A stretch of DNA of 5,021 nucleotides from Chloroflexota bacterium. Lineage in GTDB: Bacteria > Chloroflexota > UBA6077 > CF-72. The stretch is from positions 1 through 5,021 of the forward strand of contig JAFAWJ010000491.1 of NCBI GenBank assembly GCA_019242065.1. Reading direction: 5' to 3'. Positions 1-5,021 of this stretch are shown piece after piece. A program made the position numbers and the translations under genes. Numbering within the stretch: the first letter of the stretch is position 1; the number at the start of each line of letters is the position of its first letter. The notes below the pieces were generated by a model. The model saw only the letters and a program-made list of their open reading frames with translations. It did not search any database and had not been told where the DNA came from.

Positions 1-1095
1 CGGGATCAGCGCCCGTTCCTCGTGCTCGAACGCCACCTCACGGCCACCGTTGAAAAAGTACGTGACGTGCGCGTACTTCTCGGTTTCGGCAATACGCAGC
101 TGCCGCAGGCCCGCCGCGGCGACCACTTCGCCGAGCGGATTTTCCACGACCTCTGCCGGAAAGGCGACCGGCGTCCGAAGCGTGCTGTCGTACTCCGTCA
201 TCGACACGAAGTGCACGTCGACCGGCGGCTGGGCCGCGCCCTCGGGCGCGGCATGGGTGAACGCGCGCGTGATCTGGCGCGCCCGATCGGGCCGGAAGTT
301 GAAGAAAATGATCGCATCGCCGTCCTGCACGCGCCCGAGTGGTTCGCCACCGGCGTCGACGATGACGGTCGGCTCCACGAACTCGTCGCCTGCATCCGCG
401 GCATAGCTCGAGGCAATTGCTTCGCTGGCGCTACCCGCACGCCGACCCTCGCCCAGCACATAGGCCGCGTACGCGCGATTGGTGCGCTCCCAGCGGTTGT
501 CGCGGTCCATGCTGTAGTAGCGACCGATCACCGTGCCGATGCGCCCCATCCCGATCGTCGCGATCTGCTGCTCGAGCTCGGCGAGATAGATGGCGCCGCT
601 GCGCGGCGGGGTATCCCGCCCGTCGAGGATCGCATGCACGACCACCTGGTCCGCCCGCAGCCCCTGGCGCCTGGCCAGCTCCAGCAGCGCATACAGATGC
701 GTGTTGTGACTGTGCACGCCGCCGTCGGACAGCAGCCCCAGCAAGTGCAGGCGCGCGCCGTTGCGCTTGACCTCGCCCATGACTTTGAGGAGCACGGGAT
801 TCCGGAAGAAGCTACCGTCGCGGATCGCCACGGAGATGCGCATCAGGTCCTGGTAGGTGACGCGTCCCGCGCCGAGGTTCTGGTGGCCGACCTCGCTGTT
901 GCCCATCTGACCCGCGGGCAGGCCGACGGCCTCCCCCGAGGCTTGCAGCAGGGCGTGGGGATAGGTGGCCAGGAGCCGGTCGAGCACCGGCAACTTCGCG
1001 AGCAACACCGCGTTACCGTGGCGCCTGGCGGAGTCGGCGTCTTCGTCGCAGACCCCCCAGCCGTCACGAATGATCAGGACGACGGGCTTGACCAT
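1..1095 (-). CDS. gpmI: 2,3-bisphosphoglycerate-independent phosphoglycerate mutase, C-terminus cut by window edge
   Basis: Cytosolic glycolytic/gluconeogenic enzyme that interconverts 3- and 2-phosphoglycerate through a phosphoserine intermediate, using two metal ions (usually Mn2+). The frame is open for 365 codons from ATG 1095-1093 to the window edge; family members are usually about 510-540 residues, so roughly 30% is missing. Visible landmarks in family order: IIRDGWG (residues 8-14) with metal-ligand Asp11; GNSEVGH (65-71) with the phosphorylated Ser67; SDGGVHSH (123-130) with substrate-binding His128; DGRDTPP (158-164); [14 protein letters not shown] (191-204); [12 protein letters not shown] (264-275); [15 protein letters not shown] (337-351). 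These cover the first part of the phosphatase domain, the whole phosphotransferase insert and the return into the phosphatase domain. The later His/Asp metal ligands lie outside the window. The start is fixed by a perfect AGGAGG 8 bases upstream. Arg10, before the catalytic Asp, replaces the more common Leu. It is the second gene of a unit with the thioesterase upstream. Identification is firm. Confidence 0.97.
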   Translation of the reverse strand, partial: MVKPVVLIIRDGWGVCDEDADSARRHGNAVLLAKLPVLDRLLATYPHALLQASGEAVGLPAGQMGNSEVGHQNLGAGRVTYQDLMRISVAIRDGSFFRNPVLLKVMGEVKRNGARLHLLGLLSDGGVHSHNTHLYALLELARRQGLRADQVVVHAILDGRDTPPRSGAIYLAELEQQIATIGMGRIGTVIGRYYSMDRDNRWERTNRAYAAYVLGEGRRAGSASEAIASSYAADAGDEFVEPTVIVDAGGEPLGRVQDGDAIIFFNFRPDRARQITRAFTHAAPEGAAQPPVDVHFVSMTEYDSTLRTPVAFPAEVVENPLGEVVAAAGLRQLRIAETEKYAHVTYFFNGGREVAFEHEERALIP

Positions 1096-1103
1096 GCGTT
1101 TCG

Positions 1104-1109
1104 CCTCCT
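1104..1109 (-). promoter_or_regulatory. Shine-Dalgarno sequence of gpmI
   Basis: On the minus strand the bases read AGGAGG, followed by 8 bases and the ATG at 1095. This is a perfect anti-SD match at good spacing, and it sits wholly inside the 24-base gap after the thioesterase stop codon. It fixes the gpmI start. It also contrasts with the other genes here, none of which has a comparable SD at the usual distance, so gpmI is probably well translated within the shared transcript. Confidence 0.9.
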
Positions 1110-1119
1110 AGGGTACCAA

Positions 1120-1521
1120 TCAGCCGCTGACGCGCTTGGCATCGGCACGCGCCTGGAGTCGGGCCGCGTCGACGATCGCGCGTTCGTGCACTCCCTCGCC
1201 GATCTGCTCCTGCGCATCGTAGGCGGCCACCCGAAAGACCAGTCGGCGGCCGTCTACCTCGGTCACCTCGGCACGGGCGCGCACCTCGGCGCCGAGTGGC
1301 GAGGCCGCCAGGTGCCTGATGTCCAGGCGCACACCTACCGTCGTCTGGCCCGGGCTGTCGAGTCGACCTTCGACGGCGGCGCATGCCGCGCGCTCCATCA
1401 ACGCGACCAGCCATGGCGTGGCCAGCACCGCCAGGCTCCCCGAGCCGACCGCACTCGCCAGCATGAATGGCTCGACACTGGCCCGCACCTCGCCCACCAG
1501 CCCGCGCTCGAGGCTCGACAC
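1120..1521 (-). CDS. FlK-like hotdog-fold thioesterase
   Basis: A 133-residue single-domain protein of the hotdog thioesterase superfamily, resembling the fluoroacetyl-CoA thioesterase (FlK-like) family. It would hydrolyse an acyl-CoA in the cytosol. Seen: LASAVGSGSLAVLATPWL (residues 21-38), the helix residues LMERAA (41-46), TTVGVRLDIRHLAASPLG (60-77), the strand EVTEVDGRRLVFRV (85-98) and IGEGVHERAIVD (107-118). Thr35, Glu43 and His70 line up with the Thr/Glu/His catalytic set of FlK (Thr42, Glu50, His76), with the same 8-residue Thr-Glu spacing. Most bacterial relatives of FlK are generic thioesterases of unknown substrate, so fluoroacetate detoxification should not be inferred. The start is GTG 1521-1519, which gives MSSLERGLVGEV and matches the usual family length; it has no clear SD. 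The open frame continues upstream without a stop, but that stretch is shadow sequence antisense to the next gene. It is the first gene of the unit with gpmI (24-base gap) and is divergent from the PPOX gene. Confidence 0.85.
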   Translation of the reverse strand: MSSLERGLVGEVRASVEPFMLASAVGSGSLAVLATPWLVALMERAACAAVEGRLDSPGQTTVGVRLDIRHLAASPLGAEVRARAEVTEVDGRRLVFRVAAYDAQEQIGEGVHERAIVDAARLQARADAKRVSG

Positions 1522-1567
1522 CTTCGCTAGGATGGCACACGGAGAGTACGGAGAGCCCAGCGCGCGC
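1522..1567. promoter_or_regulatory. Compressed divergent start region between thioesterase and PPOX genes
   Basis: Both transcription units must begin in or beside this stretch, because the thioesterase starts at GTG 1521 going left and the PPOX gene starts at ATG 1532 or GTG 1568 going right. On the plus strand TAGGAT (1528-1533) matches TATAAT at 4 of 6 positions but has no good -35. On the minus strand TACTCT (complement of 1543-1548) is a weaker -10 candidate. A direct repeat GGAGAG-TAC-GGAGAG (1541-1555) is purine-rich and could serve as an SD-like element for the downstream GTG start, although its 12-base spacing is long. No clear operator palindrome was seen. Confidence 0.4.
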
Positions 1568-2005
1568 GTGGACGACCAGACCCGCCACTTCCTCGAGCGC
1601 CGACGTGTCGCCCATCTGGCCACCGCCGACGCCAGCGGGGCGCCGCACGTCGTCCCGATCTGCTTCACGCTGCTCGAGGACACGCTGTACATCGCCATCG
1701 ACGAAAAGCCCAAGTCCGCCGACGTCCGTCGCCTGCGCCGACTGCGCAACATCGCCGAAAACCCGCGGATCGCCATCGTCGCCGACGTGTACGACGACGC
1801 GGACTGGACGCAGCTGGGCTTCGTCATGCTGCGCGCCGACGCGCGCGTGATCGGTCCCGAGGCCGCCGAGCACGCGCCGGCCGTCGCCGCGCTGCGCGCG
1901 AAGTACCCGCAGTACCGCGCCATGGCTCTTGACGATCGCCCCGTGATCGCCGCCGACGTCACGACGGTTACCGGTTGGGGCCGGCTCAACTCACAACACA
2001 CGTAA
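1532..2005 (+). CDS. PPOX-class split-barrel protein, Rv0121-like, probably F420- or flavin-dependent
   Basis: A small cytosolic protein of the pyridoxamine-5'-phosphate-oxidase split beta-barrel fold. It best resembles the 'PPOX class probable F420-dependent enzyme, Rv0121 family', whose substrate is unknown. Seen, numbering from ATG 1532 (157 residues): FLERRRVAHLATAD (20-33), GAPHVVPICF (36-45), LYIAIDEKPKS (52-62), LRRLRNIAENPRI (68-80), DVYDDADW (85-92) and a C-terminal TGW (147-149). The basic DEKPKS...LRRLRNI stretch is typical of this family and would contact the cofactor phosphate or tail. Start choice: ATG 1532 adds about 12 residues (MAHGEYGEPSAR) ahead of the usual beginning. GTG 1568 gives MDDQTRHFLERR, 145 residues, closer to the family length of about 140, and lies 12 bases after GGAGAG. 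I give the longer form but consider the GTG equally likely. Binding of F420 rather than FMN is a family-based inference. No F420 biosynthesis gene is in the window. Confidence 0.85.
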   Translation: MAHGEYGEPSARVDDQTRHFLERRRVAHLATADASGAPHVVPICFTLLEDTLYIAIDEKPKSADVRRLRRLRNIAENPRIAIVADVYDDADWTQLGFVMLRADARVIGPEAAEHAPAVAALRAKYPQYRAMALDDRPVIAADVTTVTGWGRLNSQHT

Positions 2006-2012
2006 AAACTAC

Positions 2013-2041
2013 TTGCTGTGACCTTGTAGAAACCATAGGAT
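2013..2041 (+). promoter_or_regulatory. Candidate sigma-70 promoter for the MFS transporter
   Basis: TTGCTG (2013-2018), exactly 17 bases, then TAGGAT (2036-2041). The -35 keeps the TTG core and the -10 matches 4 of 6 consensus positions including the key TA...T. It sits in the most AT-rich pocket of the window, between the PPOX stop (2005) and the transporter GTG (2090), and predicts a leader of about 40 bases. The rest of the 84-base spacer holds only a weak 4-bp stem (GCCC-AGTGCC-GGGC, 2051-2064) with no T-tract, so I call no terminator for the PPOX gene. The same TAGGAT hexamer also lies in the divergent region at 1528. The prediction rests on sequence match alone. Confidence 0.45.
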
Positions 2042-2089
2042 TCCCGCGCTGCCCAGTGCCGGGCGGCGATTCGTACTGCCCCACCCATC

Positions 2090-3451
2090 GTGCCCGAAAC
2101 CCGCCCCCCGCAGGCAACGACGCCGGCTGGCGTTGAGGACTCCGCGCTGAATTCTGCCGAGAATTCCGAGCCCGTCCTCGACCCTGACGATTCGGTCGAT
2201 ATCGACGTCCCTTCGGTTACCTTTGCCCTCAGCGGCACCTTCGTCCTGCGGTGCGCCTCGTACGCCGCAGGTCTGCTGGTCCTGGTGTCGCTGGGCGTCA
2301 AGAGTCGCAGCGACACCGACCTGACCGCCGGCGTCGCCTCACTGGTCGCCGTCACGTTCTACGCGTCGGAGTTGATCGGCGCGCCGATCTTCGGTGCCTG
2401 GTCGGACCGCGTAGGTCGCAAACCGTTCATGGTGCTCGGCCCGATTTTTGGCGGCATCGCCGCGCAGTTGATGGGCCTGACGATGGTTATTCCCGTCGTC
2501 GTGCTGGTGCGCATCTTGCAGGGCCTGTCGACTGCGACCGCCGCGCCGGCCACACTCGGCTTCTTGTCGGCCCAAACTGGCCACTCGGAGAAGGCTCGCG
2601 GGCGGGTCATGGGCTTTTACGAGGCGGCCACTATCGTCGGCCTGGCGCTGGGCGCGGCCGTGGGTGGCAAGCTGCACGACCAGTTCGGGGCGATGTCGTT
2701 CACGATCGTCGCCCTGATGTACGTGCTCGCGCTGTTGCCGTTCCTGTTCGTGCGCGATCGCGGCTGGGTGCCGCGCGTATCCAGCCACCGCAACCTGCTG
2801 GCGCGCATGCTGAATCGGCGCATCATGCGCTTCGCACCCGCCTGGCTTGCCGCCAACGCCGTCTTGGGCGCGTGGTTCAGCGTCGGACCGTTCCTGGCCG
2901 CAGGCGCGCCCAATCCGCGGCAGTTTCTGATGCGCAGCTTCAGTCCGGGCGACATTGGCATGGCTTACCTGGTCTTCGGGATCCTGTTCACCGCCGGCGC
3001 CCTGACGTGGGGCTTCCTGATGCCGACAATCGGCCGCCAGGCGACGCTGCTGATCGGTGTTGCTGGCCTCGGCATGCTCGCGCTGACGTTGTGGGCGCTC
3101 AACCACGTGCCGTACGACGCGACGCACGCGGTGGTGCCGTTCCTGGTGGTGCTGGTGATGGTCGGCGTGTTCGTCCAGAGCGGTTTCACGCCGGCGGCGC
3201 TGGCTTACCTGGCCGAAATCGCGGAGGAGCACGCCGAAGATCGCGGCTCGGTGATGGGCGTGTACTCGGTGCTACTGTCGATCGGCCAGCTGCTGGGCGG
3301 AGCGCTGGCCGCGCCGTTTGCCGAGCACAGCGGCATCAATGGCCTGATCGTGCTGACGGGCGGCCTGTGCCTGGTTGCGCTGGTCACGGTGATGCTGCTG
3401 GGCCCAACCGAACGCCGCTACGCGAGCGCCCTGCCTGCGGCAACCAGCTAA
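2090..3451 (+). CDS. MFS transporter, probable drug/metabolite:H+ antiporter (DHA1-like)
   Basis: A 453-residue inner-membrane secondary transporter of the major facilitator superfamily. Approximate helices: 46-68, 78-101, 112-131, 134-156, 172-193, 200-221, then the central cytoplasmic loop (222-247), and 248-270, 287-311, 316-337, 346-370, 386-408, 415-438, giving the expected twelve. The family motif A between helices 2 and 3 is intact as GAWSDRVGRK (102-111). Helix 5 carries a glycine-rich GLALGAAVGGKL (184-195), resembling the antiporter motif C position but without its usual proline, so efflux is likely but not certain. The substrate cannot be read from the sequence. Residues 1-45 form a Pro- and Asp/Glu-rich hydrophilic tail, longer than usual, presumed cytoplasmic and disordered. 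It contains a small tandem repeat NSAENSE (21-27). GTG 2090 is the first possible conventional start after an in-frame TAG at 2036; there is no SD at normal distance. The gene stands apart from both neighbours (84 and 56 bases). Confidence 0.9.
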   Translation: MPETRPPQATTPAGVEDSALNSAENSEPVLDPDDSVDIDVPSVTFALSGTFVLRCASYAAGLLVLVSLGVKSRSDTDLTAGVASLVAVTFYASELIGAPIFGAWSDRVGRKPFMVLGPIFGGIAAQLMGLTMVIPVVVLVRILQGLSTATAAPATLGFLSAQTGHSEKARGRVMGFYEAATIVGLALGAAVGGKLHDQFGAMSFTIVALMYVLALLPFLFVRDRGWVPRVSSHRNLLARMLNRRIMRFAPAWLAANAVLGAWFSVGPFLAAGAPNPRQFLMRSFSPGDIGMAYLVFGILFTAGALTWGFLMPTIGRQATLLIGVAGLGMLALTLWALNHVPYDATHAVVPFLVVLVMVGVFVQSGFTPAALAYLAEIAEEHAEDRGSVMGVYSVLLSIGQLLGGALAAPFAEHSGINGLIVLTGGLCLVALVTVMLLGPTERRYASALPAATS

Positions 3452-3492
3452 ACGTCGTCGTCGTTCGACTCTTCCTGAGGACTGAATCCCGC

Positions 3493-3498
3493 TACCCT
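3493..3498 (+). promoter_or_regulatory. TANNNT -10 box of the amidase, suggesting a leaderless transcript
   Basis: TACCCT lies 9 bases before the amidase GTG at 3508, the position expected of a -10 element when transcription starts at or next to the start codon. There is no SD-like purine run in between (TTCGTAGCC). The hexamer 17 bases further upstream (TCTTCC) is a poor -35, so the call depends on the -10 and its placement. The 56-base spacer 3452-3507 shows no terminator hairpin, so read-through from the transporter is also possible. Confidence 0.45.
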
Positions 3499-3507
3499 TT
3501 CGTAGCC

Positions 3508-4932
3508 GTGACCGCGCCCCTCCAGGACCTGAGCTTCGCCCCCGCCACCGACCTCGTCGAGGCCATCCGGGCGCGCCAGCTCTCACCCGTCGAGCTTCTC
3601 GAGAGCGTCCTGACCCGCGCCGAGCGCCTCCAGCCGACCCTCAACCCGTTCGTCACGATCGACGCCGACCGCGCCCGCGCCGCCGCTCGCTCCGCTGAGC
3701 AGGCCGTCATGCAGGGTGATGAGCTGGGCGCCCTCCACGGCCTGCCCGTCCCCATCAAAGACCTGGAGCCGACCCGCGGCCTGCGCACCACCTCCGGCTC
3801 GAAATTCTTCGAGCACTACGTCCCCGATTTCGACGGCGCCGTCGCCACGAAACTCCGCGCCGCCGGCGCCATCATCTTCGCCAAGACCAACACCCCCCAG
3901 TTCGGCCACAAAGATTCCTGCGACAACCTGCTCGGGCCGCCCACGCGCAACCCGTGGAACGTGGCGCGCACGCCGGGTGGCTCCAGCGGTGGAGCGGCGG
4001 CGTCCGTCGCAGCCGGCATCGTGCCGGTGGCCCACGGCTCCGACGGCGCCGGCTCGATCCGGATTCCGGCCAGCCTGTGCGGCGTCTTCGGCTTCAAGCC
4101 GTCACTGGGTCTGGTGCCGTACTGGCCTAGTCCGGATCTGTGGGCCGCGCGCTCCCACAACGGCCCGCTGGCCCGCAGCGTGCGCGACGGCGCGCTGCTG
4201 CTGAATGGCATGGCCGGTCCCGACCCGCGCGACACCGTCTCCATCGACCGTCCGCCGACAGACTGGCTGCGCGCGTGCGAAGCACCGGACCTGCACGGTC
4301 TGAAAGTCGCCTGGAGTCCAGACTTCGGGTATGCCCCCGTCGACGCGGAGGTCCGCCGCATCACGACCGCCGCGGCGGCGCGTTTCACTGAGCTCGGCTG
4401 TCATGTGGAGGAAGTCTCGGTCCCGTGGCCGGATCCGCGCGAGTGGGCGTCGTTGTTGTGGGATTTTCAGTCGGCGATCCGCAACGTGGACCGCTGGAAA
4501 CACCATCCGGAGTGGATCGAGCCGTCGTTCCTGGAGCAACTGGAGCGCGGTGCCGGCGCCAGCGCCCTGGAGATCGGCCAGGCGCAACTGGCGCGGACCA
4601 CCTTTTACGAGCAGGCGCGCACGTTCATGGAGGGCTTCGACCTGCTGCTGAGTCCCCAGATGCCGTGCGTCGCATGGCCGGTCGACCAGCCGCCAATGGA
4701 GATCGACGGCCGGCCCACGCCGCGCATGTTCGACCACCTGCCGTTCACGTTCCCCTTCAACCTGACCGGCTGGCCGGCCGCCAGCGTGCCGTGCGGTTTC
4801 AATGCCGAAGGCCTGCCGGTCGCCCTCCAGATCGTGACCGGCTGGCACCAGGACGCCGAATGCCTGCAAGCCGCCGCCGCCTTCGAGGCCCTGCACCCCT
4901 GGGCGGACGCCCATCCGCCCGTCCACGCCTGA
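3508..4932 (+). CDS. Amidase-signature family hydrolase
   Basis: A 474-residue amidase-signature (AS) enzyme that cleaves a C-N amide bond, releasing ammonia or an amine; the substrate is unknown. The Ser-cisSer-Lys triad is complete: Lys84 in PIKDLEPTRG (82-91), cis-Ser159 in GGSSGG (157-162), and nucleophile Ser183 in GSDGAGSIRIPA (177-188). The 24-residue spacing between the two serines is the same as in FAAH (Ser217/Ser241). Other AS landmarks are TTSGS (94-98), IFAKTNTPQFG (123-133), CGVFGFKPSLG (191-201), HNGPLARSVRD (217-227) and a C-terminal FPFNLTGWPAASVPCG (415-430). No signal peptide is seen, so it is probably cytosolic. It looks like a stand-alone amidase rather than the GatA subunit: there is no gatC or gatB beside it, and residues 181-182 are Ala-Gly where GatA usually has Gly-Gly. 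GTG 3508 gives MTAPLQDLSFAPATDLVEAI, the usual AS N-terminus; the open frame extends far upstream only as a shadow of the transporter gene. Amide nutrient use, detoxification and cyclic-dimer hydrolysis are all possible roles. Confidence 0.93.
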   Translation: MTAPLQDLSFAPATDLVEAIRARQLSPVELLESVLTRAERLQPTLNPFVTIDADRARAAARSAEQAVMQGDELGALHGLPVPIKDLEPTRGLRTTSGSKFFEHYVPDFDGAVATKLRAAGAIIFAKTNTPQFGHKDSCDNLLGPPTRNPWNVARTPGGSSGGAAASVAAGIVPVAHGSDGAGSIRIPASLCGVFGFKPSLGLVPYWPSPDLWAARSHNGPLARSVRDGALLLNGMAGPDPRDTVSIDRPPTDWLRACEAPDLHGLKVAWSPDFGYAPVDAEVRRITTAAAARFTELGCHVEEVSVPWPDPREWASLLWDFQSAIRNVDRWKHHPEWIEPSFLEQLERGAGASALEIGQAQLARTTFYEQARTFMEGFDLLLSPQMPCVAWPVDQPPMEIDGRPTPRMFDHLPFTFPFNLTGWPAASVPCGFNAEGLPVALQIVTGWHQDAECLQAAAAFEALHPWADAHPPVHA

Positions 4933-4934
4933 GC

Positions 4935-4940
4935 TACACT
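4935..4940 (+). promoter_or_regulatory. Possible -10 element of the tRNA-Leu gene
   Basis: TACACT matches TATAAT at 4 of 6 positions and begins 3 bases after the amidase stop, 18 bases before the mature tRNA 5' end. That would give a short 5' leader for RNase P to remove. The expected -35 position falls inside the amidase coding end and shows no TTGACA-like hexamer. No terminator is visible between amidase and tRNA, so co-transcription with the amidase is an alternative. Confidence 0.35.
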
Positions 4941-4958
4941 ACCGATCACCAAACGCCC

Positions 4959-5021
4959 GCGGGAGTGGTGGAACGGCAGACACGCACGGCTTAGGACCGT
5001 GTGCCGCAAGGCGTGGGGGTT
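4959..5021 (+). tRNA. tRNA-Leu(UAG), 3' end cut by window edge
   Basis: Class II tRNA decoding CUA and other CUN leucine codons. Seen: acceptor 5' strand GCGGGAG (4959-4965), D-stem GTG/CAC (4968-4970 and 4981-4983), anticodon stem CACGG/CCGTG (4985-4989 and 4997-5001) around the loop CTTAGGA with anticodon TAG at 4992-4994, long variable arm TGCCGCAAGGCGT (5002-5014) with a GCC/GGC stem, then GGGGG (5015-5019) opening the T-stem and TT starting the T-loop. The layout parallels E. coli tRNA-Leu(UAG). The T-loop remainder, acceptor 3' strand and any encoded CCA lie beyond the window, so acceptor pairing cannot be checked. Confidence 0.95.

Noticed and set aside
22..1530. 502-codon open frame on the plus strand
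   Set aside because: It lies antisense to gpmI and the thioesterase, whose motifs are unmistakable. The product is His/Arg/Ala-rich with no domain pattern; it is a GC-driven shadow.
2048..2066. Terminator or riboswitch-like hairpin upstream of the transporter
   Set aside because: Only a 4-bp GC stem with a 6-base loop and no T-tract; too weak to call.
1522..2355. N-terminal extension of the thioesterase to 411 residues
   Set aside because: This part is antisense to the PPOX gene and the start of the transporter, Ser/Arg/Ala-rich, and unlike any thioesterase; the family length fits GTG 1521.
2339..3232. 297-codon minus-strand frame inside the transporter
   Set aside because: The His/Gln/Arg-rich product is the mirror of hydrophobic helix codons. 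It has no start signal or domain.
2251..3507. 5' extension of the amidase frame, giving an 893-residue fusion
   Set aside because: The first 419 codons overlap the transporter in another frame and encode Arg/Gly-rich low-complexity sequence. The AS family N-terminus begins right at GTG 3508.
4102..4926. 274-codon minus-strand frame inside the amidase
   Set aside because: Antisense shadow of a conserved enzyme in GC-rich DNA; no SD or recognisable motif.
3449..4932. GatCAB amidotransferase locus
   Set aside because: The amidase is GatA-like only at superfamily level; no gatB or gatC flanks it, and the tRNA nearby is leucine, not glutamine or asparagine.
4959..5021. tRNA gene as an integration site for a mobile element
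   Set aside because: tRNA genes are common attachment sites, but the 3' half is outside the window and no integrase or repeated tRNA fragment is seen inside it.

Overview
This is a GC-rich bacterial chromosome segment carrying five protein-coding genes and the start of a tRNA gene. It looks like ordinary housekeeping and metabolic sequence. I see no mobile element, CRISPR array, toxin-antitoxin pair, phage gene or defence system. The taxon is uncertain. High GC, three GTG-started genes out of five, weak or absent Shine-Dalgarno sequences on the plus strand and a Rv0121-type (putative F420-dependent) PPOX protein recall Actinobacteriota or Chloroflexota. A cofactor-independent phosphoglycerate mutase fits Chloroflexota or another deep-branching phylum slightly better than typical Actinobacteriota. 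This is inference only.

Left part, minus strand (1-1521): a two-gene unit read right to left. It holds a small hotdog-fold thioesterase of the FlK-like (fluoroacetyl-CoA thioesterase-like) family. After 24 bases containing a perfect AGGAGG comes gpmI, the glycolytic 2,3-bisphosphoglycerate-independent phosphoglycerate mutase. gpmI runs off the left edge and lacks its C-terminal part.

Centre, plus strand (1532-3451): a PPOX-class split-barrel flavin/deazaflavin protein starts back to back with the thioesterase, with only 10 bases between the outermost starts. An 84-base, locally AT-rich spacer with a plausible sigma-70 promoter follows, then a 12-helix major facilitator superfamily exporter with an acidic N-terminal tail.

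Right part, plus strand (3452-5021): a complete amidase-signature hydrolase with an intact Lys-cisSer-Ser triad. Its GTG start lies 9 bases after a TANNNT box, which suggests a leaderless mRNA. Then comes the 5' two thirds of a tRNA-Leu(UAG), cut by the window edge.

Only the thioesterase-gpmI pair looks like a real operon. The PPOX, transporter and amidase genes are collinear but separated by spacers with their own candidate promoters, so a shared pathway is not shown. The many other long open frames are GC-driven shadows of these genes.
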